A stretch of 64,000 bases of DNA from Pleurotus djamor (Eukaryota > Basidiomycota > Agaricomycetes > Agaricales > Pleurotaceae), in assembly GCA_029747585.1 (NCBI GenBank), contig JAPEVF010000115.1, positions 1-64,000 of the forward strand. The letters are read 5' to 3'. The notes under the pieces were generated by a model. The model was not told the origin of the DNA, did not search any database, and saw nothing but the letters and a program-made list of their open reading frames with translations. This document shows positions 22,781 through 34,708 of this stretch, one piece after another. Made by a program: the position numbers and the translations under genes. Each line of letters starts with the position of its first letter. Position 1 is the first letter of the stretch.

Positions 22781-24029
22781 ATGGATCTCGTCCTCGAAAT
22801 TTGCGACCATTTCCTTCTTGACAAGGTCTGGGCATCAGTTGTCCCTCTGTCAGCTTTTGCCCAAAGCCCCGAGGCTCTTCATGCGCTGAACGTTTCGACG
22901 TCGGCTTTGCCGTTGGTCGCGTCGACAAAGTGGTCGACGTTCGTCTCGAGGCTCCCGCATCCCCCATTGCCCATGGATGAAATGAAGTCGATATATTCTT
23001 CCGCCGCACTACCAGCCGTGTCTGCTTGGCCTCGCGATTATATCCCTCGACAACTCATTTCACTCACCGTCATAACATATATCGGCATTCACGTTTTATA
23101 CTTCCTTTTTGCATGGATATCGTACAAATTCATCTTCAACCACGACATGATGAGACATCCCAGGTTTTTGAAGGACCAGGTCAAACTCGAGATACAGTGC
23201 AGTTTGCGCGCATTCCCCGGAATGATTGCCTTGACTTTGCCTTGGTTCCAAGGCGAGGTTATGGGCTACTCGAGACTGTACAATAATGTGGAGGATTACG
23301 GATGGTTCTACCTCTTCGCTTCGGTGCCATTGTGAGTTTCCATTTTCTTGCCGCCGTCTCTCTGTCTGACCCCAAATAGATACTTGGTGTTCACTGATTA
23401 TGGTATTTATTGGATACATCGTATTCTTCACGTACCAGCCATCTATAAATACATTCACAAGCCCCACCACAAATGGATCAGTAAGCGGCCAAGTTCCTCT
23501 GCATCTTGGATTTATGTTAACCCTTCGTCTTATAGTTCCTACCCCCTTTGCTTCGCATGCTTTCCATTTTGTTGATGGTTACGCCCAATCCCTTCCATAT
23601 CATATCTTCATCTACGTGTTCCCCCTCCATCGTCTGCTCCATCTCGTCCTTTTCGTCCTCGTTAACTTCTGGAGTATCTTCGTGGGTTTGATTGCGATTA
23701 TTTGCGTTAATCAATGCTGACAGTCATTCATAGATTCATGATTCTGATATGATAACTGGACACCCTCTCGAGAAGATAATCAACGGACCTGCCCATCATA
23801 CTCTGCACCATATATACTTTACGGTCAACTACGGCCAAGTGAGTCCCTTCGTCCTCGCTTCACTATCGCAGGCGAAATCTAAACATATTTCTACTCGTTC
23901 CAGTACTTTACGTGGGCCGATCGGTGGGGCGGTTCATATCGTCAGCCGGAATCGTCGCTCGATCCTCTCCTCGAGGTTCAAGCTCGCGACAAAGCAGTAG
24001 AAAAAGAGTCCTTAGGAAAGGCCCAGTGA
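22781..24029 (+). CDS. ERG3: C-5 sterol desaturase
   Basis: C-5 sterol desaturase introduces the C5-C6 double bond in episterol during ergosterol synthesis, in the ER membrane with a di-iron centre. Start is ATG 22781 ([17 protein letters not shown]). Hydrophobic segments include [18 protein letters not shown] and [18 protein letters not shown]. The three histidine clusters of the fatty-acid hydroxylase superfamily are present: HRILH, HKPHH and HHTLHH. Introns are at 23332-23379 and near 23480-23535, 23683-23731 and 23840-23903. All join in phase ([53 protein letters not shown]). The stop is TGA 24027-24029. A TATA box lies 85 bases upstream. Length (about 340 residues) fits the family. Confidence 0.93.
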
Positions 24030-24296
24030 TATGCTCATAGGCAACCACAACTTAACTACATAGATTTAATATATTTTAGATTAGTTATTGCAATGGATGT
24101 ACATGATGAATCAAACCAAAACATACGATGTTCCAGCACCGTCGAGCACATTCCACGCAACTCGTCACATCACGTGATGTGGTGATATCATTTATTCCCC
24201 TATTCTGAGTTGTCCGATTATTACCCCAGTCAGTCTTGTGTCTGGGCCACTAACACAACTTGAACCGCAACCACAACCACGCCCGTCGACCTTAAA

Positions 24297-27200
24297 ATGT
24301 CTGGGCAAGCCTCGTCGAACGAGCACAACGCCCTTGGAAACGATGCGACGCTTTCAAACGCACTCCATGTTGCTGGTTTCAGTGATAACACTTCGACCTC
24401 GATGGCTACCAACAATGTATCCTCCAGCGCCGTCCCCGTCGATTTTGAAGTAGAAATGGACATTGCCGACACCGCAATGGACACCACCGGCGATGATGCA
24501 TTAGCGCAGGAGGGTATTTCTACGCTCGCTGCAGCGGCGCCGGAAGATTCCCAACGTCAGTTGCCTTCACCGCCCCACACAGAGACTCAACAAAGCCAAC
24601 CACTTGCCGAAGTTCAGCATACGCTACCTGCGTCTTCAAGCTCGCCAGAACAGCAACAACTCCGTGTAGCCGACTCAGATAATCGACCTTCAATATCAGG
24701 CTTTTCGCGCTTTCCTTATCGTACAAGCCACGATCCTCTTTCACCTCCACCTCAATTTCCTGACGATGATGATGACGATGACTCGGCGATGCCAGGTCTT
24801 GAACCCTTGGAACCTTTGTCATACCACCCAAGTCCTACTGTGACGCCACACAACGAAGGTTCACGCTCGGGGGCTTCAACGCCCCAGCGAAATAATAGGC
24901 GTCCGCGGGTAGAGGATGATCACGATGCTGAGAGAGACCGTAGACATCCGTCAGAACGAACTGGTAATGCACATTATCTATCATTTTTGAATGCAAGGAA
25001 CGCTAATGGGCTTTTACTCTTTCTCTCTACTCGTTCTCCGCAACTGCGACTGAATTCAGCTCCTCGTCTTGGAGCCGAACCGCCTCCCTTTGGCGGCGTG
25101 CCTTTCAACTTATTTGGTCATCAGCACAACATGAATCTTCCCCAACGCAGTTCGTCTACTCCAGCCGAGCACAGTAACGCAGCTCCTCCGTCGGCTGCAC
25201 CGAATGTCTCTGGCCAGGAATTTACCTTCCACGCAGGCGCTCCTAATGGTCTTGCGATAACCTTTGATCTTCTACGGGGTGGGCCCCCAATCGTTCGTCA
25301 AGTTGACGAGAACTTCCGAATTCACACCCACGGAGGCCTTCCTCCCCAGCTCAATCCTTTCACTCACCCCACTACCACTACGCCTCCTGCACAAGAAGGA
25401 TCGATCCCTCCATCGACAAGTGGTACACGAGGCAACGGCGATGCTGACACACCTGCATCAAACCCAAACCCAAATCCAGGCTCTGGGGCTGCCCAGTCTA
25501 ACAATAGGGCCCGATATATGACAGCAGAAGATTTGCTTGCGCAGATTCGGAATATGACAAACATACTTACCAACGCACTTGGGTCGCTCGAGGCTATGGG
25601 TGACAATTCGGAGATGGGGAAGAAGATTATCAGAGGCTTGGAAGAGGTCCCTGAGGGATTGGCTAAGAGGATGGAAGCCGTGGCGAAAGCGAGTGGTGAA
25701 GGGAATGGATTTGGAAGTTGTGCAATATGCTTTGACAGCTTGTTGGAGGATTCAGGGTTTAGCGTGGAGGCTGGGCCAACGCCTGCAGGTGATACCCTAC
25801 ACTCGCACTCACACTCACACTCAGAGCCAGCGACTCAAGAAGGTACGGGTGATATCCCGCACGTGCCTGCCTCTGGTGAAGCATCAATTGAACCAACCGA
25901 ACAAGCCGAGACGGCTTCTGAAGAACCCAAGGACGAAGCACCACTTCCCAAGATCGTCACACTTCCTTGCTCGCACGCATTTCATTCATCGTGCCTTATA
26001 CCATGGTTCTCTAAACCAATGCAGACGACTTGTCCCAGCTGTCGATTCAATATAGACCCTGAGGGTTTAATATGGGGCTTGGGCGGGAGGTACCCTGGTC
26101 TAACGGGCGGTCTTGGTGGAGCGACTATGGGAGGTGCGACAGCGTTTGGACCGTTCACGTTCGCACCTTTCGAATTGTTTCCACCTTTGGGTGGCGCTAA
26201 TGCAAATGCAGAGGGCGCTGCCGAAGGTGAGGGTAATCAAGGCGAAGCACGCGCTCCCGGAGAGGACGCTGGCGTACCCCCTGCCGGCATCCCTTTCAAT
26301 TTCAACGGAATGGGTATCCCTCTGTTGTTCTCGAATAGTCGACGTGCCGGTGGTAATCAACCTCAACGCAGGGCGCAATCCGTACCCAGAGGGCGTACAC
26401 AATCGCTTCCCACAGCACCAGCTGGACAACCTGGCGCGACTTCGGATGATATGAACATTGACGGCCCGACATGGACTCGTGTTACGGATCGTCCGAACCT
26501 ACCTCAATTGCCTCCCGGAGCGCATCGAACGGTGTACCATACTCACCTTCCCATGGGTGGTGTCGATGTCATCCTCGATGTCATACCCGTTAACATGCCC
26601 AGCAACGGTACTGGTACGTCCATTGTCAGTTGTCATTGATGGACAGTATTCTGATGCACACTCTCAGCTGATCCTACTATGGCTGGGTTATTCTCTGGTC
26701 GACCTTTGAATCCGACCGCTAGCGATTTCTTGAACATGATACACGAACGAAACGGTGCGGCGACAGATAACCAGGGCGCAACTGGTCATCAACCTGCTCC
26801 AGCCCCTTCATCAGTCCCAGCTTCTGATAACACTAATACTACTGGTCAGACTCAGGCGCCTCAGCAACCAGCCCAAGCCCAGGATCAACCTCCGGCGGCT
26901 GGTACTAGGGGAAGGACTACTAACACACCTCTTGGATTTACAGGCGTGATGGGCGGTGGCTTTGGCTTTTTGCAAAACCTACTTGCTCCGTTGATGCCGA
27001 ATCAGACAGCTCCTCGCCGTCCACCTGTTAACATCAGACGACCCGCCACAACTGCATCGGCAACTCCGACTGTACCCATACCACAGGCTGTTCCTCAAAC
27101 CTCACAAGCCGGGACACCACCTGCAGCTGCTCGCCCAACAACACAACCTCAAGTTGCATCCGGTTCTCAGGATGATAACCCTATGTTTGAGCGCATTGTT

Positions 27201-28345
27201 GCACGCGCTCTTGGCCCTGTCTTTGATTATGTTCTTGCAGGAATGCCTGGCGGTACTAATGCAGCGCATGGAGACACTCCTGCGGAAGCAGGTCCTAGTG
27301 CGCAGCCCACCGTCGTAGCTTCTCAACCCCCACAACCTCAGAGTGACTCTGGAACCCCTTCCCCAACCTCGCCCCCAGACGGTCGAACAAGCGGCAGCAA
27401 CAGGCCTGCCTTCTGGTTTACCAGCCCAGCTTGCGTCGAATGCCCCTCTCGCTCCCGCCCCGACCACAAATCCTGTAACTCCTGGAACGGTGAGCCAAGC
27501 CGAGTTTGAGCAAGTCATGAGGGACTTGGAACCAGCATTCGGCCCTGTACCACCCGAACATATGGAAGCTATGCGTAGGGACTATGAACAATTCGTCGCT
27601 AACAATGGTCTTCATCATCACCACCTTCACCACCACCATGACCACGACCACGACCACGTCCATGATCACAATCATGCTCATACACATGACCATGACCATG
27701 ACCACCCACCTTTAACAATGCCCGGCTTCCCTGCGTTGGAAACCCTCATAAACGCTGATATCTTTGATCTCAGTCCTACTGTCCGTGATATATTGACCAG
27801 AGCTGGTATTGCCACTGGCACTGCTGGTGCTACTGGTGCTCCAGGTGCCGCGACGGGTGCAGAAGGTCAAGCCGAAGGTCAACAGGGACTCCCGGGGTTG
27901 TTCCAAGGAACGCGCCGTCGACGTCGTCGGCCCCAGCCACCTACAGAAAGTAAACCATGGTCGCCTCCCCCTGCACCTGGTACCACCCTTCGGCAGAGAG
28001 TGGAGAAGATGGAAAGAGAAGCAGGATTCCGTTGTGACGACGTCAGCTGCGGTGCAGGACCGTCTGACGAGGACCCTACTGTTTCGGAGGCAGTCAAGTC
28101 GATGAAGCAATTGTCGATCCGGCACCCTGCTGACCACCAACCTGGTGAAGACGTCGGGAAGAGCGTTTGTCAACATGTGTTCCATCCCTCGTGCTTGGTC
28201 ACATCTGAACGTGTCTNCTCTGCAAGGTGCGGAGGAGCAAGTTCATGGAAGCGAGGTTGAAGTGACCTGCCCTGTCTGTCGCCATACTGGCTGCATCACG
28301 AAAGAGGAGTGGGCTGCTGGAAGCACGGACGACATTAGCATCTAA
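24297..28345 (+). CDS. large double-RING (RING-H2) protein with His/Asp tract
   Basis: This is a predicted ubiquitin ligase of about 1,270 residues. It starts MSGQASSNEHN and is largely disordered and acidic. A first RING-H2 begins CAICFDSLLEDSG near 25720 and, after an ~80-residue insertion rich in His-Ser pairs, continues LPCSHAFHSSCLIPWF...TTCPSCR near 25965-26045. An intron at about 26614-26669 joins NGT to ADPTMAGLFSGRP. A His/Asp tract follows (27612-27710). A diverged second RING (CDDVSCG...VCQHVFHPSCLV...CPVCRHTG) lies at 28030-28290, before the stop 28343-28345. Two frame breaks occur: near the C-run at 27372-27376 and at the N at 28217. Removing one base at each restores a continuous frame, so both look like assembly errors. 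Substrate unknown. Confidence 0.75.
27612..27710 (+). repeat. His/Asp-rich coding tract
   Basis: CAC/CAT and GAC codons alternate to give runs such as HHHHLHHHHDHDHDH and HTHDHDHDH inside the double-RING protein. The sequence can be read as a divalent-metal-binding stretch or simply as a labile trinucleotide-like repeat. Confidence 0.8.
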
Positions 28346-28614
28346 TTTTTCACCTTTCTACATGCCTTCTCATAAATTCATTGTAATTGTACTAGACCTA
28401 TATCTCATAGCTTCCTTAGGATTTTCAGTACGTATAAAGTTTGTTTAGTTTCAAAATACGTTGCATTAGTCCGCCGATATCTTCCATCCCGTTTATACCT
28501 CGCCTTCTCGAGTCTTCGTGGCTGTCAGAGTGCCTTTCAATCCGAGGTTCCTCTGTCAGGGAACAGGTGGATGTACTCCAGGAAGGAAACATACTTTGGA
28601 GAAGGATTAACATG

Positions 28615-30719
28615 TTACGGGAAAAGCTTCGTTGGGCCTTCATCAACATACTCGACCCATTGCGTACCGCCAGGCGTCCTAAACTCCCATTCAGCATCGA
28701 ACTCAACTTTCTCGCCTCCTCCAAAACCACCAAGGCACCACTCAAACATCCCATCCTTTTCGCCCCCTTTCCCATCAACAACTTCGGACCACCGGATTGT
28801 GACGCTCTCACACGCATCCCCGGTGACAGGAAGAGCGACCTCTCCGTCCCCAGCACCGACCAATTCCATCGGTTGATTAAGGATAATTTTGGCTTGCTTA
28901 TGCTCTCCAGTAAGAGGCAAACACTCCTTCACAATGAGCTTGTTCAGTGCATACGAATGCGTGTTTGTAAGGGTAAGTTTGTTCGAGTAAGTGACGACGT
29001 TGAGGGCTTCCGTGAATGTGCTTTCGTCCTTGCGTGCGGAACTATTTTTTCTTGTGTAATTGACTTTGATTCCTGGGTCGGCACTGAGCGTACAATCAAA
29101 AGTGTCTCCCTTATTGACCTCCTGGATTTACAAAGGACAATGATCACTATGATGTCTGGGTCACGCGCGAGGGAGAACTGACCTTGATAGCAAAGCAAGT
29201 CACGTAGCTTCCGTCCATCACTACATTCACGGTACCGGGCAGAAGTTTATAGTCACTTGTGTTCTTAATCCGACACTAGAAGATGTAGCATCAGCATCCA
29301 ATAGACGAAGAGAAGGTGATACCATGCACTACCTGAAGGTAAACGACGGGTTTGATGCGAGGAACGATAATGTGAGAAGGGTCTGCATCAAAGGACAAAG
29401 ATGCGACGGGAACCTGGTGTCTCATACCATCACTGGGGATCGTGGCTGGTCCAGGAACAGTATACGAAATGGACAAAGGTGTCTCAGTGATGGTCGTAGA
29501 GGGTTTCAAGGATTCGCTGATGACTTCGTAGGTATCTTCTTCTGGGGCTGAAGGTGGGACTGGTACCGAAGGGGCCGTTGTGGTGACAGGCGTTCCAAAA
29601 ATAGAGGGTGCCTGGTGGACTTGTTGCCCTCCCCCTCCAGATCCACCAAAGAGACCGGTGCTGAAAGCTTGAGGCTGGCTCCACTGGGGCTTTGTGAACT
29701 TCAACATTGGTCGTACTCTCAAAGGATGCAAAACCGGGATGGTGTGGTGAGTTTCTCCGACCGCAGCTGCGCTGAGAATCAGAGATGATCCACTCCAATC
29801 TTCACCAGTACTTTGAGTGATGTGGGCACAATAGTCCAAGGTGATGCCCGAGACCAGGTTGTCGCGGTCGGTCGATGCATGGAGCTCATATATCGGCTTC
29901 CATGATGAGTCGGTTACAACTACAAGAGACGATGAGCAATGGCCAAGGTTGCTGTGGTCCTAGTCAAACTTACCATACGATAGCTTGAACGAAACGGAGT
30001 CATCACCTTCACCTTCCGAGCCAATAATAATTGTGATTTTGGAGGGAACCAGTCCTTTCCTCTCCTCTTGTTTCCTCTTGAGGGCTGTAATCTCTCGATC
30101 AACTGCGACGATTTTCTCCTCAATAGTCTGGGAATCGGAGACGTTCCTCTTGCTCACATCGACGAACTGTGACATCGCAGCTTTAATATCCCCAGGCTTG
30201 ATGTGATCGCCTGACAAACTTTTCCCCCATGAAACTAGAATGTCCGCTTCATGACGAAAGATTTGTTGCTGAGAGACAAGTTCCGCCTTTCTGGCTTCGA
30301 GTAGACGGATGTTTTCAAGAATTTGCGATGTAAACTTGTCTTTTCCAAGGCCGGTGAATGTAGTTGGGGCGATTGTAGAGAAAACATCGAACAGACGTGC
30401 ATTGCTCGACAAACCACTGACACGGACGGTGTTAGGTTCGATGCAACTTGGAATTTCGCTGATTTCGACACAGTTTTGGCTGGCCTTGATATCTTCTTAT
30501 AAGTACGACTTCGAGAAGCTGGACTACGTACAGCCATACCTTTAGCTCGATATCGAAGGTACGTATGACCTCGGCATTGGATTTGAAGACAGTGACAGTT
30601 TCTATAGGATAATCAGAGGCTATGGTTGGAAGATGGTTAAGTATAATATCATTCGCAGAATATGGCCCGGCCGCCTGCCCAAGATGACTTGACTTGCCTG
30701 ACAACTGGACGGTGTACAT
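28615..30719 (-). CDS. DUF4140/DUF4139 domain protein
   Basis: This belongs to the family with an N-terminal DUF4140 and C-terminal DUF4139 (MucoidyInhibitorA-like / F37C4.5-like); no biochemical role is established. Start ATG 30719 (MYTVQLSGKSSH) leads to the DUF4140 block (ETVTVFKSNAEVIRTFDIELK, then intron, then CVEISEIPSCIEPNTVRVSG). A helical, probably coiled-coil region spans ~30000-30330 (QILENIRLLEARKAELVSQQ and following). The DUF4139 beta-sandwich runs from about 29950 down to 28620 (TLDYCAHITQSTGEDWSG, LSISYTVPGP, PVVYLQC, GTVNVVMDGSYV, VEFDAEWEFRTP). A Gly/Gln-rich insertion lies at about 29560-29680. Four or more short introns join in phase; the stop is at 28615-28617. It is convergent with the double-RING gene. 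Confidence 0.85.
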
Positions 30720-31096
30720 CTGACTAGTACTGTGAGAGATCCAAAGTTCGTTATAACTGGAATGCCCAAATATATAGCACTGAAGAGGTGACGTCGTGGT
30801 CGCCTACGGGCCTGATGTAACTCAGTGTTGGGCGCTGACAGTAAATGGCGACGAGGAGGGGCTCTTGCGTTTCTCCATGGATAGTTTCGGGATGATGATT
30901 GATGTATGAATCATGATACACTGAAACTTACGGCACATTGTCACCACTTCTGAGAATCATCGGGTTTCGCACGACATCTGAGTAACATCAAACCGTAAAC
31001 GGGATGTAAGAAGTTGGGATGTAGTCACGATTAAGAGATAATTATTTGATTAAATTGTCCGTGGTCACTATCATTTAAATGTCCAAAGAGAAACCT
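30720..31096. other. intergenic
   Basis: This holds the upstream region of the DUF4139 gene and the 3' flank of the MAG-like gene. No motif was recognised. Confidence 0.4.
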
Positions 31097-32884
31097 TTAA
31101 ACCCTCGGTGGAGGCGTAGGGAACACGCCCAACACGTCCCGACCAACATACTCACGGGCAAAACCACCGTTGTCGCGTCGCCTCGCTGCAGGAGCAACGG
31201 ATACGGTTGGCAGGGATCGACAATTTGAAGAAGGCGCAGCTGGATGAGCCGGGGGTGTTGGGTTCACACCTTGGAACCTGGATGTTGAATTAGTCAAGTT
31301 GTATAAAAGTGGAGGGGCGAAATATGAGGTGTACCATGTGGAAGTTCCGTAGACACCCATCGGCAAGCTAGAAATATGATATTAATCAAACAGCCACGTT
31401 TGACGAGCTGCTAGATACTAACTCATCATCAGCATCGCAGGACTCAAAGGTTCCAGCGTCGTAGTTGGCAGGCATATTCTGGTAGTTTTCTCGATTCAAC
31501 GTTGATTCCAGTGATCCAGGTGAAACACTTACCCAGAAACATCCCATGACATCGTAGATATGTTGACAGTTCCTCGCAGCGTTCGGTCCAACACACGCCC
31601 GGAAGCAAAACTCCGTATCAGAAATGAACGAAGTCCATTCGTGATATTGCCTCGCAGCGCCGAACGTGTTCCCGAAGACCAATCCACCGATAGGGTTGCC
31701 ATTCCCGTCAGCGCCATGGGGGTCAAGTTCACCACCGCTGTATTGAGGAGTTTCGATATCAGATCGGGCAAGTCCAAAGACTTCATACACTTACGCGTCG
31801 CCAGCACGGATGTTGATCTTCGTGAAATCACCGACGCCAGTCACTTGAACGTAGTCGGGGGTTTTGACGAAGTGAACACCTTTTAAGGCGCCATCGGGGA
31901 TGGTCCTTGTACCGCGCCCGGATTTAGTACACCAGGCGACTTCCTCCCGTTCAGTATCCCCGATGGTACTGCTCGGATTGGGAGGAGCCCAAAGGCAGAA
32001 GTCATCAACGTCGCTGCAGAAAAACGCGCCAGAAAAGATTAACAAATGGGCAGATCAAGTGTGCAAGGGAAGGCACATACTTGATCCAGGCCGTTTGACA
32101 ATTCGATGATTGAGAGCTTCCTGACCCACAGCTATTCGTTCCACTCTGTCCGTTTTCGGAAGTCTGAGGGAGAGCATTGGCCATGTAGCCGGTGTTCCAG
32201 ACTTGATTGGGGTTTGTCCCGCTGCAAGTCCAGAGTTGGGGCTGTCGATGAGTAGACGACGTGTGAGTACATCATGGTCCTATGAAGAGGATACGAAATG
32301 CGAACTCACTCTGTTTCCGTCATTTTGATTACCATCGGTGAGGTCAAGGCACTTTCCATGGTCCGTCCACGCGAGATGATAGTCACTCTACACCCACAAT
32401 ACCTCCCTTCAGTAGAACATCGCGAATAGCAGGCAAAGGAAGCATACGGTATAAAAGAACTGTTGATTCGCATTCGGGACATTGCACGTCCAAATTTGAA
32501 GTTTGACGCCATCAACATTGTTCCCGTCCGTGACATCAAGGCACTTGTTTCCAAAGATCTTGACACTACCACCGTTGAAAGTCCACTTCTGGGCATCAGC
32601 GCCAGTACATCCTTGGATGGTGACGATGGCACCGTCGTTGTTCGACGCGGCGGTCATGCACTTCCCTGTAACAGACATTGTATTGACGAGGAGTTGACGA
32701 AGCAGGTATATGAGGAGCATACCATTGTTGAGAAGCGGTTCGATGAGCAAAGCTCCGGTGTACCTGTCTCAGTTGAGCTGAGGCACCCAGAAAAGTGGTG
32801 AAGCACTTACGATGGTGTCTGCGCGTGGGCAGTCAACGCAAGCAACGCGATAGACGGTACGAGTGCAAATTTAAGCGACGGCAT
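31097..32884 (-). CDS. secreted ricin-B / macrophage-activating-glycoprotein-like protein, copy 1
   Basis: This is a predicted secreted protein with a signal peptide (MPSLKFALVPSIALLALTAHAQ). A ricin-B-type carbohydrate-binding region follows (GKCMTAASNNDG, ADAQKWTF, GNKCLDVTDGNNVDG, GKCLDLTDG, NPNQVWNTG). The conserved 'macrophage activating glycoprotein' body known from mushrooms comes next: CQTAWINDVDDFCLWAPP, TEREEVAWCTKSGRGTRTIP, GGELDPHGADGNGNPIGGL, CFRACVGPNAARNCQHIYD, MPANYDAGTFESC, GVYGTSTW. Around ten small exons join in phase. The stop is at 31097-31099. A paralogue lies in opposite orientation at 47858. The family name is from memory; function in the fungus is unknown, probably cell-wall or surface related. 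The lectin part is not an indication of toxicity. Confidence 0.8.
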
Positions 32885-33486
32885 TGGGTGTTTCAAAAGA
32901 GTGACAACGAGAGTTAAACGAGTGTGAGTATAGTAAGAAGGCACTTTGTCTTCTTTCTTGTGAAATGAGAGAGGCTCTCTGGAAGTGTGCCGCGAAGAAA
33001 AGAAATCGCAAAACAAACAGAAAGATGAATCACGTCTCCAGGAAAATTTCACCTCTTTATACTTACTACGCGTCCATGATGATCACGAAGCCGCTTCCTT
33101 CAGGCACATGCAACAGAGGGAAAATGCGGAGAGTTGAGACCGACGCGTTGTTGATGATGGTAATTTCTGTTCACTGAGGTGGTGCAACGCCTAAAAGAAA
33201 CAGAGAGGCGAAGACGAAATGCGACGTTGAGCTACAAAGTTTGGCTGTAGAGCGTAACACGATGAGCTTCACGACTTTTGTGCAACTCCTGAAGAAGGAT
33301 CGAGGCAGAGGGGCGACTGAACGTGAGCTCCGAGTTATTCTTAGACAGATCCCACAAGGTCTGTTGGNGTGGCCGGCGGGTAATCGACTGCGCAGAGAGA
33401 CTAGAAGGGTTAAAGGGAAACGGGTTTCGGAATTGATGGACATGTAGGTCTGTCTCCAAATACAATTTGCGGATAAAAACGAGAAA
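32885..33486. other. intergenic between MAG-like copy 1 and DUF1295 gene
   Basis: TATAAAG on the minus strand near 33058 lies about 170 bases upstream of the MAG-like start. One N is at 33367. Frames at 33171-33465 are short and unsupported. Confidence 0.4.
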
Positions 33487-34708
33487 TCAACGATAACCTC
33501 CCCAAGGCCAAAAGACCGGGACAGTGCTAGATGAGCCGTTGATCATGAGCGGTGCTCCAGTAGTTAAGCAAGCGCACGAACCGTTTATACTCCTGCCACT
33601 TCGGATCAGATCCAAACCTTTTATCTCCTTGCCTTTCCAAAGGAGGTACGCCGGAACCCTAAAGACATCCAGAAATGTTGAAGACGAGCCATACGAACGT
33701 CTGAAAGAGTGGATGTACATACCATACGAAGGATGAAGTACGTGAAGAGTGGTCCGGCTGAAGCCAGTGCGGCGATGCCTCGTGGATACGAGGATGTTTG
33801 AAGGGAGGTGGTGGACAAGAGCCAAATGGCCGTTTGGATACCCACTTCGCCAAGGTAGCTACATTCGCAAACGCCGGTGCATGAACATCGCCGCTCNCAT
33901 GCACCAGAAGTGAGGTGACCTACTTTGGATGACGGCTAACTCCCCATAGACCGGATGTGATGAACTTCTCGTCATGTAACTTAGCATCCTTGCGCCGACG
34001 CCAGGAATGCTTTTGCATATCGGCGGTAACTTCGAGTAAGAAGGAGACGGCGTACAAGCCGATGGCGATGTAATCGCGCAACCCAAGAGAAGGGTGTTCT
34101 TCAGGAGGCGTGGCGTTGCAGAGATATACAGGTAAACCAACGAGTAGAATCCATGTCGCTAATGATAAGGTCTCAGTTTGTACGGTTCAACGATGACCAC
34201 GCCATACGATGTACATACCTTGTGCAACCCAGTAGAAAACGAATGCCTTCGGTTTCGTCTTGATCACGTCGAACCGTGAATCACCGCCGGCTCTGATGGC
34301 TCTCTTATCAGTCAAAGTTAGCATCCGCGTCCCCCACGGCGTAGGCGTAACAAACGTACCAATCCAAGGTGAAGCCCTAATCTTGTGGTCCATAAAGCTA
34401 AAGCGCCGCTGACTAGAAGCTGCCTTGGTGCAAACGAAGACAACGGTGGTAACGAGTCCAACCCTCCCAGAAGCTTGGCCTTGAAGTGAGAATAATACAA
34501 CGACACCGCGATGGATGTGAGGTATCCGATAGATCCGCACATGTCGTAAAACATCTCATTTTGCTGTGGCACGAATATCGATGCAAATACTAGGGAAATT
34601 TCCATTAGCTAAGATCCAACGAGTATCCCCCAAGTACTGGTACTTACATATCTGCGAGCCATACGCACTACCGATCACTGGCAGCATCTTGGAGAGGATT
34701 CCTGGCAT
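33487..34708 (-). CDS. DUF1295 / steroid 5-alpha-reductase-like membrane protein
   Basis: This is a multi-pass membrane protein of the DUF1295 family, related to steroid 5-alpha reductases and isoprenylcysteine methyltransferases; the substrate is unknown. Start ATG 34708 (MPGILSKMLPVIGSAYGS). Predicted membrane segments include CGSIGYLTSIAVSLYYS, KAFVFYWVAQATWILLVGLP and DYIAIGLYAVSFLLEV. The C-terminal signature is complete after splicing: KFITSGLWGVSRHPNYLGEVGIQ, in which HPNYLGE is created by removal of an intron at about 33854-33923 that contains an N. The end reads KWQEYKRTVPVFWPWGGYR, stop 33487-33489. Six or more introns are all GT-AG and in phase. A TATATAA box is present about 45 bases before the ATG (near 34753). 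Confidence 0.85.

Noticed and set aside
24297..28345. Two or three separate genes in the double-RING region
   Set aside because: An in-phase intron at about 26.61-26.67 kb and two one-base corrections give one continuous protein with no internal promoter or stop.
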